From: Prolixibacteraceae bacterium
Lineage (GTDB): Bacteria; Bacteroidota; Bacteroidia; Bacteroidales; Prolixibacteraceae
Direction: 5' to 3'
DNA length: 64,000 nucleotides
Assembly (NCBI GenBank): GCA_030602265.1
Contig: JAUWAB010000008.1
Span: forward strand, 1-64,000
Shown: in pieces, positions 50,671 to 59,805 of the stretch
Layout: each line of letters opens with the position of its first letter
Position numbering within the stretch: the first letter of the stretch is position 1
Translations under genes and position numbers: made by a program
The notes under the pieces: model-generated
Seen by the model: the letters and a program-made list of their open reading frames with translations, nothing else
Told to the model about the DNA's origin: nothing
The model's database searches: none

Positions 50671-52692
50671 TTAAAACAACATTTTCACTTCCCTGTATAC
50701 ATTTTCCCCATTAAAGCCCAGTTTTTCGTCTAAGACTTTAAAGGGTGCAGAATAGCCAAACGAATCCATTCCCCAGATCCGGCCATTTTCTCCTACTAAT
50801 CCGGCTAAGGTAACCGACAGACCGGCGGTCATACCAAACCTTGGCACACCTACAGGCAGGACACTCTCCTGATATTCAGCAGACTGGCTCCTGAACAGGC
50901 CTTCCGAAGGAGCAGATACCACTCTTACCTTGAGACCGTCACGCTCACGAAGCAACGCTGCACCATCCACCAGGGTGGCCACTTCCGATCCGCTGGCAAC
51001 CAGCACAACATCCGGAGTCCCGCCATCATCCTGCACAACATAGGCACCTTTCTCAGCACGAAGGGCATTCTGGTAGCTGCTCTCCGGGAGGTTGGCGATA
51101 TTTTGCCTCGACAATATCAGTGCTGTGGGAGTAGCTGTATTCTCCATGGCCATTTTCCAGGCCACGGTAGTTTCGTTGACATCGGCAGGCCGGATAACCA
51201 GCACACTGTTCTGTCCGCTGTGATTTTTCAGCTTCTCCATCAACCTGATCTGTGCTTCCTGCTCAACCGGCTGGTGGGTCGGACCATCCTCTCCTACCCT
51301 GAAAGCATCGTGGGTCCAAACGTATTTCACCGGAAGCTCCATGAGGGCAGCCAGCCTGACGGCAGGTTTCATATAGTCGGAGAATACGAAGAAGGTACCA
51401 CCTACGGGAATCACCCCGCCATGCAGGGCCATACCGTTCATCAGGCAGGCCATGGTCAGCTCGGCAACGCCAGCCTGCAGGAAAGACCCGCTGAAATCGC
51501 CTTTCTTAAACGCAGTGGTCTTTTTAAGAAATCCATCCGTCTTATCTGAGTTAGACAAGTCCGCTGAAGCCACCACCATATTTTCCACCTTTCCGGCGAA
51601 AGCTGCCAGAACAGTACTCGACGATGCCCTGGAAGCCTGTCCGGGTTTCTGTTCAACTGCCGCATAATCAAAATCAGGAGCTTTACCAGAGAAGAAGACT
51701 TCCAGTTTGGAAGCCAGCTCTGGATTGGCTTTGGCCCAGACATCCTCTTCGGCCTTTCTGGCTTCGGCAGCCCGGATCAGTTCTTCCTTCCTGCGGGCAT
51801 ATAATTCCCCGACTTCAGGAAAAATAACGAATGGATTCTCCGGATCACCACCAAGATTGGCGATCGATTTTTCATACGATGCTCCGGCTTCGCCCAGCGG
51901 CATACCATGGGTGGCAGTCTGCCGTTCATAGCTGCTGCCGTCTTCCCTGACAGCTCCCTTGCCCATAATGGTTTTCCCGATGATCAGCACCGGTTTCTCC
52001 GTTTCAGCATTTGCCGTTTTCAGGGCATTCCGGATTTCTGCCGCGTCGTGACCATCGAGGGTGATCACCCTCCAGCCCCAGGCCTCGTACTTTTTGGCGG
52101 TATCTTCAGCAGTTACCGCATCGGTTGTGGTGGAAAGCTGAATATCATTGGAATCATAAAACATAATCAGGTTATTGAGTCCCAGATAACCTGCAAGCCT
52201 GCCGGCACCCTGTGAAACCTCTTCCTGTATCCCGCCGTCAGAGATAAATGTATAGGTTTTATGAGCCATCCATTCACCGAACCGGGCAACCAGAAAACGC
52301 TCGGCGATGGCAGCACCAACCGCCATCGCGTGGCCTTGCCCTAACGGACCGGAGGTATTCTCCACCCCTCTTTTCACATCCACTTCGGGATGACCGGGCG
52401 TAACACTGCCCCACTGGCGGAAATTTTTCAGATCCTCCATGGAATAAAAACCTGCAAGGGAAAGCACACCATACAACATCGGTGACATATGGCCCGGATC
52501 GAGGAAGAAGCGGTCGCGGTTGCGCCATTTCATATCCGAAGGGTCATAATTCAGAAATTCGCTATATAGAATATGGATAAAATCGGCGCCACCCATGGCT
52601 CCTCCCGGGTGGCCCGAACGGGCTTTCTCCACCATTGCTGCAGCCAGGATCCGGATATTGTCGGCCGCCTTCGTTGTCAGATTTTTACTCAT
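50671..52692 (-). CDS. tkt: transketolase
   Basis: 673 residues. Thiamine diphosphate site: the FISDGGIQEE motif, with GPLGQGHAMAVG before it. Typical landmarks are RSGHPGGAMGGADFIHIL near the N terminus and WTHDAFRVGEDGPTHQPVEQ. It exchanges two-carbon units in the pentose phosphate pathway. It lies 62 bp after serA on the same strand and may share its transcript. Confidence 0.96.
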   Translation of the reverse strand: MSKNLTTKAADNIRILAAAMVEKARSGHPGGAMGGADFIHILYSEFLNYDPSDMKWRNRDRFFLDPGHMSPMLYGVLSLAGFYSMEDLKNFRQWGSVTPGHPEVDVKRGVENTSGPLGQGHAMAVGAAIAERFLVARFGEWMAHKTYTFISDGGIQEEVSQGAGRLAGYLGLNNLIMFYDSNDIQLSTTTDAVTAEDTAKKYEAWGWRVITLDGHDAAEIRNALKTANAETEKPVLIIGKTIMGKGAVREDGSSYERQTATHGMPLGEAGASYEKSIANLGGDPENPFVIFPEVGELYARRKEELIRAAEARKAEEDVWAKANPELASKLEVFFSGKAPDFDYAAVEQKPGQASRASSSTVLAAFAGKVENMVVASADLSNSDKTDGFLKKTTAFKKGDFSGSFLQAGVAELTMACLMNGMALHGGVIPVGGTFFVFSDYMKPAVRLAALMELPVKYVWTHDAFRVGEDGPTHQPVEQEAQIRLMEKLKNHSGQNSVLVIRPADVNETTVAWKMAMENTATPTALILSRQNIANLPESSYQNALRAEKGAYVVQDDGGTPDVVLVASGSEVATLVDGAALLRERDGLKVRVVSAPSEGLFRSQSAEYQESVLPVGVPRFGMTAGLSVTLAGLVGENGRIWGMDSFGYSAPFKVLDEKLGFNGENVYREVKMLF

Positions 52693-52754
52693 ATTGAACT
52701 AATTATTTTTCAGGTTATTACATTAAACAAAATTATGGGGTAATCTATTGTCCT

Positions 52755-53921
52755 TTAAAGGAAACGGACCATAAAGACCCCTTCGATGGCCAGCAAGCGG
52801 CTTTTCACTTCTTCCGGCATCTCTTTTTTATCGATATCAATAATATTGTAGGCTACATCGTTCTTGTTTTTGTTGACCATATTCTGGATATTGGCCCCCT
52901 CATTGCCCAGGATGCTGGCAATCTGGCTTACCATATTCGGTACGTTGTGGTTAGCCACCACCACACGCATTCCACCGCTCCGTTCCATATCTACCTGCGG
53001 GAAATTGACCGAATTGATGATATTTCCGTTCTCGAAATATTCACGCAGCTGATCCACCGCCATAATGGCACAGTTGGTTTCCGATTCCTCGGTAGAAGCG
53101 CCCAGGTGAGGGATGCAAATGGTATTTTTCATCTTCAGCACATCCTCATCGGGAAAATCGGTGACATACCGGGCAACCTTACCGCTTTCGATGGCATCTG
53201 CCAGATCAGCGTCGTTAACCAGTCCGCCGCGCGAAAAATTCAGGATTTTTACCCCGTCTTTCATCAGCTTCATCTTTTCCTTACAGATATAATGTTTGGT
53301 TTCAGAAGTCTGCGGAATATTCAGGGAGATAAAATCGGCCTGACCGAGTGCTGATTCCACCGTCCGGGCAACCTGAATCTTATTGCTGAGTTTCAGGGCC
53401 TGGGAAACAGAGAGGTACGGGTCATAACCGATTACCTCCATACCTAACTGCTGTGCAGCATTGGCCACCAGCACCCCGATGGCTCCCAATCCGATGACCG
53501 CCAAAGTCTTGCCCTGGATTTCATATCCGCCATAATTGGCTTTTCCTTTCTCCACCAGTGCAGGCACCTGGTCACCCTGTCCGATCAGTGTTTTTGCCCA
53601 GGCAATACCACCCACGATATCACGGGATGCCAGCAGCAAACCGGCTAAAATCAGTTCCTTTACCCCATTGGCGTTCGCCCCCGGAGTATTGAATACCACG
53701 ATCCCTTTTGCGGTGCATTTGTCGATCGGAATGTTGTTCACACCGGCCCCTGCCCTTGCGACAGCCTTCAGAGAAGCAGGAAGATCCATTTCGTGCATAT
53801 TGAAGCTGCGGAGCACTATGGCATCCGGATCCGTAAAATCATTTCCGATCTGATACTGTTCATCAGGAAAATGGCTCAGCCCCTGCGGATCAATCTTATT
53901 CAGCGTAAGTACCTTGTACAT
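52755..53921 (-). CDS. serA: D-3-phosphoglycerate dehydrogenase
   Basis: 388 residues. NAD site GLGAIGVLVANAAQQLG (about residues 147-163), catalytic Arg in NFSRGGLVND, and the Glu/His pair in DEDVLKMKN and PHLGAST. A C-terminal ACT domain (about residues 315-388) probably gives serine feedback. It makes the first step from glycolysis to serine, the reverse end of the serine economy to sdaA. Confidence 0.95.
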   Translation of the reverse strand: MYKVLTLNKIDPQGLSHFPDEQYQIGNDFTDPDAIVLRSFNMHEMDLPASLKAVARAGAGVNNIPIDKCTAKGIVVFNTPGANANGVKELILAGLLLASRDIVGGIAWAKTLIGQGDQVPALVEKGKANYGGYEIQGKTLAVIGLGAIGVLVANAAQQLGMEVIGYDPYLSVSQALKLSNKIQVARTVESALGQADFISLNIPQTSETKHYICKEKMKLMKDGVKILNFSRGGLVNDADLADAIESGKVARYVTDFPDEDVLKMKNTICIPHLGASTEESETNCAIMAVDQLREYFENGNIINSVNFPQVDMERSGGMRVVVANHNVPNMVSQIASILGNEGANIQNMVNKNKNDVAYNIIDIDKKEMPEEVKSRLLAIEGVFMVRFL

Positions 53922-54165
53922 AATATTTATTTATCAGGTTATCGTCAGATCTTTATCTTTCGGACAAATATTGAAAAAAAAGCTTACAAATCATCTGACC
54001 AAAAGCATACTTTTATCAGTTGTATGGCTAAATTGACTTTTTGGTTACAAAACAATTTATTATTAGTTCGGAAGGATTCGTTAATTTTACATCTGATTAC
54101 CTAAAACATCATCGGAAATGAAAAACACAGGCGTACCCCCTATTTGGACCAATATCCGGAAAACA

Positions 54166-57100
54166 ATGAAATTCCTGACCATCTGTTCTGCCGTTTGTCT
54201 GGCGGTATTGGCCGGCTGCAGCAAAAAACAATCCGGGACAACACCGGACGCTTCGTTTTCGAGGTATGTCCTGTCCTATACTTCCGGTGAAATTTCGGTT
54301 GAATCAGCTGTTACCGTACAGTTGGCTGAATTGATCGGGAGATTTGAGGCAGGCAATCAGGTTCCTCAGGATATTTTCAGGATAAAGCCTGAAGTTAAGG
54401 GAGAAACCGCGTATCTGTCGGGTGGCACACTCCGTTTCAGGCCGGCTGCTCCCCTGCAACCGGGAACCACCTATACCGCAACCCTTGATCTGGACCGTAT
54501 TATATCCTGGAATCAGGAAGACCGAAATGCAGTCAATGTAACAGAGGATGACAATACTTCCTTGACGGACTTAACATCAGAGCAAGCGCCGGACTCCGGA
54601 GACAGTAAGCCTTCAGCCGGGGATATTCCGGAGCCCAAACCCGGAAAATTCCGTTTCAGTTTCACTACCATTTCCCAGAATTATTCATTTTCGGAAGATG
54701 GACTGCTGGCCGGCACAGAACTGGCCGGCAGACTGATGTCCTGGTCGGGAACCCTCATAACGGCCGATGTGGCAGACCCTGCCCTTGTGAAGCAGATGGT
54801 TACCGCATCCTATGACGGCAGACCGGTTAACCTGAAGATGACCCAAACCCCCGGAAGGCGGTCATTCAGTTTTCTGGCCGATAGTCTGCCGAGGCACGAA
54901 ACCGCCGAAAAGACATTAACCATCCGTTGGAACGGTAAACCCTTACGCGTAGACCGGTCCGGAGAACTGGAGGCAGCCATTCCGCCGCTTAACCAGTTCC
55001 GCGTTCTTAGCGTTAAACCGCAGCATACACCCGGGCAGCAGGTGGTAATTACCTTTTCGGATCCGCTGCAGGCCGGACAAGCGTTTGAGGGGATGGCTAC
55101 CATCAGCGGACAGGAGGAATTTACCTGGCAGGCCGACGGCAACCGGTTGATACTTTTCCCGGCCGGACATCTATCCGGCCCTGCAGATCTGACCCTTTTC
55201 CGGGGAATAAAAAGTGCAGGGGGAATTGCTTTAGCCGAAAATCACATCACCCACCTGGCCTTCAGAAACCAGAAACCAGCGGTCAGATTGTTAGGCAAGG
55301 GAGTTATCGTGCCCTCCGACGGGAAGCTCTCCTTTCCGTTTGAGGCCGTCAGCCTGAAGGCGGTAGACCTGCGGATCATCAAAATCTACGCCTCCAACAT
55401 CCGGCAGTTCCTGCAGGAAAACACCCTCGAAGGCAGCAGCGATATAAAGAAAACCGGGCGGCTGGTTTATTCAGGGAAGGTAGACCTGTTACCCGACAAT
55501 CCTGATAAATTGCATGAATGGAGTACCTACCGCATAGACCTCAACCGATACATAGCCCTGGAACAGGGAGCCATCTACCGGGTGGAACTCAGGATCAGAA
55601 AATCCTACTCCCTCTATGAATGCGCTGATCCGGGAAGCACAGACACCTATGAAGAAAGTGATCAGGATGGTGAAAACTGGGATGCACCCGGGTGGTACAG
55701 CCTGTATTACTGGCCGCGCGGATTTGACTGGCAACAGCGGGAAAATCCCTGTCACGTTTCGTATTACACCTCCGACCGGTTTGTCTCCCGGAATATCTTC
55801 GCCTCCAATCTGGGGATCATAGCCAAAGAAGGAAAAGGGAACCATTTCACCTTTGCCGTTACCGATATCAATACCACACAACCGCAGGAAAAAGTCACCA
55901 TCACCCTCTATGACTATCAGCACCAGCCGATGGGCAGGACCACCACCGGCAACCTTGGGATGGCATCGATCACACTGACTTCCAAACCGTTTGTCGCTGT
56001 GGCAGTTAAAGGTAACCAAACCGGCTACCTGCGACTTGACGATGGCACCTCGCTGTCGCTGAGCAGTTTCGATGTTTCGGGACAGGAACTCCAGGAAGGT
56101 ATAAAGGGATTTATCTACGGGGAAAGGGGCGTCTGGAGGCCGGGTGACAAACTGTTTATCACCTTTATCCTGGATGACCCGGAGAAGAAACTACCGGCAA
56201 ACACACCGGTTATCTTCAAACTGATCAATTCCCGGGGGCAGGAAGTCAACCGTCAGGTGGCCACCAATTCAGAGAATGGTTTTTACCATTTCCCAGTGGC
56301 TACACAACCGGATGATCCGACCGGGAGCTGGTATGCGCGTGTGCAGGTCGGAGGGGCTACTTTTGAGAGCCGGATCAGGATAGAATCCGTAAAACCCAAC
56401 CGGTTGAAAATTGACCTGAAACTCCCTGAAACCATCCTTCCTGATCAGAAACAACAGGCCACTCTGTCAGCGGCATGGCTTCACGGGGCAACTGCACCCG
56501 GATTGAAGGCCATCATTGAAACAGAAATGTTTGAAATGAAAACCACTTTCAAAGGCTATGAAAAATTCAGCTTCAATAATCCCGGTGCAGTATTCTTCCC
56601 TTCGAAACAGACCCTGTTTGAGGGGAAACTGGATAACCGAGGGAATGCCACCATACCTTTGAACCTTCAGGCGGGATCGGGAGCACCCGGTAAACTGAAG
56701 GCATGGTTCACCACCCGGGTGTTTGAAGAAGGAGGCGATTTCAGCATCAATGTGCAGAATACTGAATTCTCGCCTTATAAAAAATATTTAGGCGTTAAAA
56801 TGCCCGATTCGGAAGACGGCTGGTATAAAACCGATACCGCTTATGAAGCGGAACTGGTGGCATTGACTCCCGACGGCAAGCCTGCACCCATTGGAAATGT
56901 TGAGGTAAGCCTCTACAAGATAGAATGGCGCTGGTGGTGGGAATCGGGCGAAGACCATCTGGCCCATTATGTCAGTGGCAGGCACTTTAAACCGGTCCAG
57001 CAATGGCAGGTTAATGAAGCGGGAAATAAAACCGGTCTGAAGATAAATGTGGCGCATCGCGACTGGCGCGACAATGGCCGGTACCTTCTGTACATCAAAG

Positions 57101-59802
57101 ATATACAGGGCGGTCATGCTTCCGGAACCACCTTTTACATGTCGGAATGGGGAGGCTGGAGGAATGAGGATATGCCCGACGGTGCAGCCATCCTGACGCT
57201 CAGTACCGACAAAACCAAATATGCTCCCGGTGAAAAGATCCGGGTCAGAATGCCATCATCAGCAGGCGGACGGGCGCTGGTCAGCCTGGAGAACGGCAGA
57301 CAGGTCAGGGATATTTTCTGGGTTGAAACCAAAGAAAAGGAAACCACGTTTGAAATCGACGTTAAGGAAGGGATGGCCCCAACCCTGTACATCCATATCT
57401 CTTTGCTCCAGCCGTACGGAAATCTCCGGAATGATGCTCCTGTCAGGCTTTACGGCGTAACGGGCGTAACGGTTGAAGATCCGAAGACGGTTTTGCAGCC
57501 CGTTATTCAGGTGAAAGAAGAGCTTGAACCTGAAAAAGAGTTTACCGTAACGGTAAGGGAACAAACCGGCCGGAAAATGACCTACACCCTGGCCATTGTG
57601 GATGAAGGGCTGCTCGACCTGACCAACTTCGGAACACCCAACGCCCACTCCCATTTCTATTCACGGGAAGCTTTAGGAGTTAGGACATACGACCTGTTCG
57701 ATTATATCGCAGGTGCTTACGGTGCGCGGCTTGAGAAAGCCTTTGCCGTAGGAGGTGACCAGGATAAGGTAGCGTCCGGTAAGAAGCAGGCCAACCGTTT
57801 TGAACCGGTAGTCCTGTATGCCGGGCCATTTACCGTTTCCGGAAAAGGCAGCCGCACACATACCTTCCGGATGCCTAACTATGTGGGTTCCGTCAGGGCG
57901 ATGGTCGTCGCCGGCGACCAGGGGGCCTATGGCAAGGCAGATAAAGATATCAAGGTTCGGAAAGCAGTGATGTTATTGGGCACCCTCCCCAGGGTAGCTT
58001 CACCAGGTGAAGACATTTCCGTTCCGGTATCGGTATTTGCCATGAAACCGGAAACCAAAGAGGTTAATCTGGATATAGAGACCAATAACCTGCTTACTAT
58101 AGACGGAAGGAATACACAGACACTGACTTTCTCAGAACCGGGAGAAAAAACGGTATGGTTCAGGATAAAAACCAATGGACAAACCGGAATTGCAAAGATC
58201 AAACTGACCGGGAGGAGTGGTCAGGAGATGGCCACCTGGCAGACCGAACTGGAAATCCGTAATCCCAATCCGCCGGTCACCCGGATGGAAAGCCGGCTGC
58301 TTGAACCCGGGCAGTCGTGGGAGGCCTTTTTAGGCGGACAGGTTATGGAACCCGGGGCATCCGGGTGGCTGGAATTAGGTACCATGCCAGGACTTAACCT
58401 GTCGAAGCATCTTGAAGAACTTATACAATATCCTTATGGCTGTACAGAACAAATCACGTCCGGCGCATTGGCACAGCTATACCTTGATCATTTGGTCAGA
58501 CTGAATCCGGAAGAAGAAAAGCGCAGGGAAGAGAATATCCGGTCGGCCATCCTGAGACTACGAAACGCACAGTTATCCGGCGGAGGATTTTCCAGCTGGC
58601 CTGGTCAGAATAGTGCAGATGACTGGAGCAGCAGTTACGCTGGTCACTTTATCACCCTGGCTTCACAAAAGGGATTTGCCGTTCAGGAAGATATGAAAAA
58701 CCGGTGGCTGGCATGGCAGCGAAGTAAGGCACGCGACTGGAAAACCCCGGCAGGGGCCGATCCGTTTATCCGGCAGCAGGAGACCCTCCAGCAGGCTTAC
58801 CGCCTGTACACCTTAGCCCTGGCAGGAAGTCCGGAAACGGGAGTCATGAACCGGTTCAGGGAAGAAACGGCAGGATATCCCATGGCCAGATGGCGGCTGG
58901 CAGCGGCATACCTGTTAGCCGGACAACCGGCGGCCGCCGCGCAGTTGCTTCAGAATACCGAAAAGTCAGCGGCAACTTATCCACACCATGGCCCTACGTT
59001 TGGCAGTCAGCTGCGCGACAAGGCCATGATTTTAGAGACTTTAATACTTCAGAATGACCGCCAGAATGCATTCCTGCTCACACAGGAAATGGCACAGGAA
59101 GTGAGCGAATCCTCCTGGCTCAGTACGCAGACTGCCGCCTGGAGCCTCTACAGTATGGCGAAGTTCTTCGGCTCCTGGACCGGAGACGGGGCCATGGAAG
59201 CCAGGGTCACCATAAACGGCAGGACCGGGACGCACAGCACAGAACTGCCCATGGTCAGGATTCCGGTAACAGTCGACAAACAGGGAACGGCCAGGGCCAA
59301 CCTTCAGAACACCGGCAAGACACCGCTTTTTGCACGATTGGCCATCAGAGGTGTTCCCCGTGAAATAACGGCTGAATCATCCGACAGCAATCTGGAAATG
59401 ACGGTAACCTTTACTGACCGGAATGGGAACCGGCTTGACCCGGCCAACCTTAAACAGGGTACCGACCTGACCATGAGTATAACCGTCAGGAATCCCGGAG
59501 CCCGGGGTATATACCGCCACCTTGCCCTTCCGGCGATCATCCCGTCGGGCTGGGAAATTCTGAACCGGCGACATACCGGGATTCCGGAAGATCAGTCCCC
59601 GCATTTCGACTATCAGGATATACGTGATGACCGGGTGAATACCTTTTTCAGTCTGAATGCAGGAGAGAGCAAGACCTTCAGGATCATGCTGAATGCCGCT
59701 TATGAAGGAAGGTTCCTGTTCCCGGGACTGACCTGCGGGGCCATGTACGACCCATCCGTCTATTCGGTCCGGCCGGGCATGTGGGTCACCGTTACCCGCT
59801 AA
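54166..59802 (+). CDS. bacterial alpha-2-macroglobulin family lipoprotein
   Basis: 1878 residues from ATG 54166, which gives a clean lipoprotein signal (CLAVLAGC); an ATG at 54118 adds 16 residues. Many beta-sandwich MG domains precede a bait and alpha-2-macroglobulin region (SGKGSRTHTFRMPNYVGSVRAMVVAGD). The thioester motif PYGCTEQ has its Cys at residue 1426 and is intact. A helical thioester domain and a receptor-like beta domain follow. It traps foreign proteases at the cell envelope and is paired with PBP1C, which repairs peptidoglycan; pbpC begins four bases after its stop. Confidence 0.95.
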   Translation: MKFLTICSAVCLAVLAGCSKKQSGTTPDASFSRYVLSYTSGEISVESAVTVQLAELIGRFEAGNQVPQDIFRIKPEVKGETAYLSGGTLRFRPAAPLQPGTTYTATLDLDRIISWNQEDRNAVNVTEDDNTSLTDLTSEQAPDSGDSKPSAGDIPEPKPGKFRFSFTTISQNYSFSEDGLLAGTELAGRLMSWSGTLITADVADPALVKQMVTASYDGRPVNLKMTQTPGRRSFSFLADSLPRHETAEKTLTIRWNGKPLRVDRSGELEAAIPPLNQFRVLSVKPQHTPGQQVVITFSDPLQAGQAFEGMATISGQEEFTWQADGNRLILFPAGHLSGPADLTLFRGIKSAGGIALAENHITHLAFRNQKPAVRLLGKGVIVPSDGKLSFPFEAVSLKAVDLRIIKIYASNIRQFLQENTLEGSSDIKKTGRLVYSGKVDLLPDNPDKLHEWSTYRIDLNRYIALEQGAIYRVELRIRKSYSLYECADPGSTDTYEESDQDGENWDAPGWYSLYYWPRGFDWQQRENPCHVSYYTSDRFVSRNIFASNLGIIAKEGKGNHFTFAVTDINTTQPQEKVTITLYDYQHQPMGRTTTGNLGMASITLTSKPFVAVAVKGNQTGYLRLDDGTSLSLSSFDVSGQELQEGIKGFIYGERGVWRPGDKLFITFILDDPEKKLPANTPVIFKLINSRGQEVNRQVATNSENGFYHFPVATQPDDPTGSWYARVQVGGATFESRIRIESVKPNRLKIDLKLPETILPDQKQQATLSAAWLHGATAPGLKAIIETEMFEMKTTFKGYEKFSFNNPGAVFFPSKQTLFEGKLDNRGNATIPLNLQAGSGAPGKLKAWFTTRVFEEGGDFSINVQNTEFSPYKKYLGVKMPDSEDGWYKTDTAYEAELVALTPDGKPAPIGNVEVSLYKIEWRWWWESGEDHLAHYVSGRHFKPVQQWQVNEAGNKTGLKINVAHRDWRDNGRYLLYIKDIQGGHASGTTFYMSEWGGWRNEDMPDGAAILTLSTDKTKYAPGEKIRVRMPSSAGGRALVSLENGRQVRDIFWVETKEKETTFEIDVKEGMAPTLYIHISLLQPYGNLRNDAPVRLYGVTGVTVEDPKTVLQPVIQVKEELEPEKEFTVTVREQTGRKMTYTLAIVDEGLLDLTNFGTPNAHSHFYSREALGVRTYDLFDYIAGAYGARLEKAFAVGGDQDKVASGKKQANRFEPVVLYAGPFTVSGKGSRTHTFRMPNYVGSVRAMVVAGDQGAYGKADKDIKVRKAVMLLGTLPRVASPGEDISVPVSVFAMKPETKEVNLDIETNNLLTIDGRNTQTLTFSEPGEKTVWFRIKTNGQTGIAKIKLTGRSGQEMATWQTELEIRNPNPPVTRMESRLLEPGQSWEAFLGGQVMEPGASGWLELGTMPGLNLSKHLEELIQYPYGCTEQITSGALAQLYLDHLVRLNPEEEKRREENIRSAILRLRNAQLSGGGFSSWPGQNSADDWSSSYAGHFITLASQKGFAVQEDMKNRWLAWQRSKARDWKTPAGADPFIRQQETLQQAYRLYTLALAGSPETGVMNRFREETAGYPMARWRLAAAYLLAGQPAAAAQLLQNTEKSAATYPHHGPTFGSQLRDKAMILETLILQNDRQNAFLLTQEMAQEVSESSWLSTQTAAWSLYSMAKFFGSWTGDGAMEARVTINGRTGTHSTELPMVRIPVTVDKQGTARANLQNTGKTPLFARLAIRGVPREITAESSDSNLEMTVTFTDRNGNRLDPANLKQGTDLTMSITVRNPGARGIYRHLALPAIIPSGWEILNRRHTGIPEDQSPHFDYQDIRDDRVNTFFSLNAGESKTFRIMLNAAYEGRFLFPGLTCGAMYDPSVYSVRPGMWVTVTR

Positions 59803-59805
59803 ACT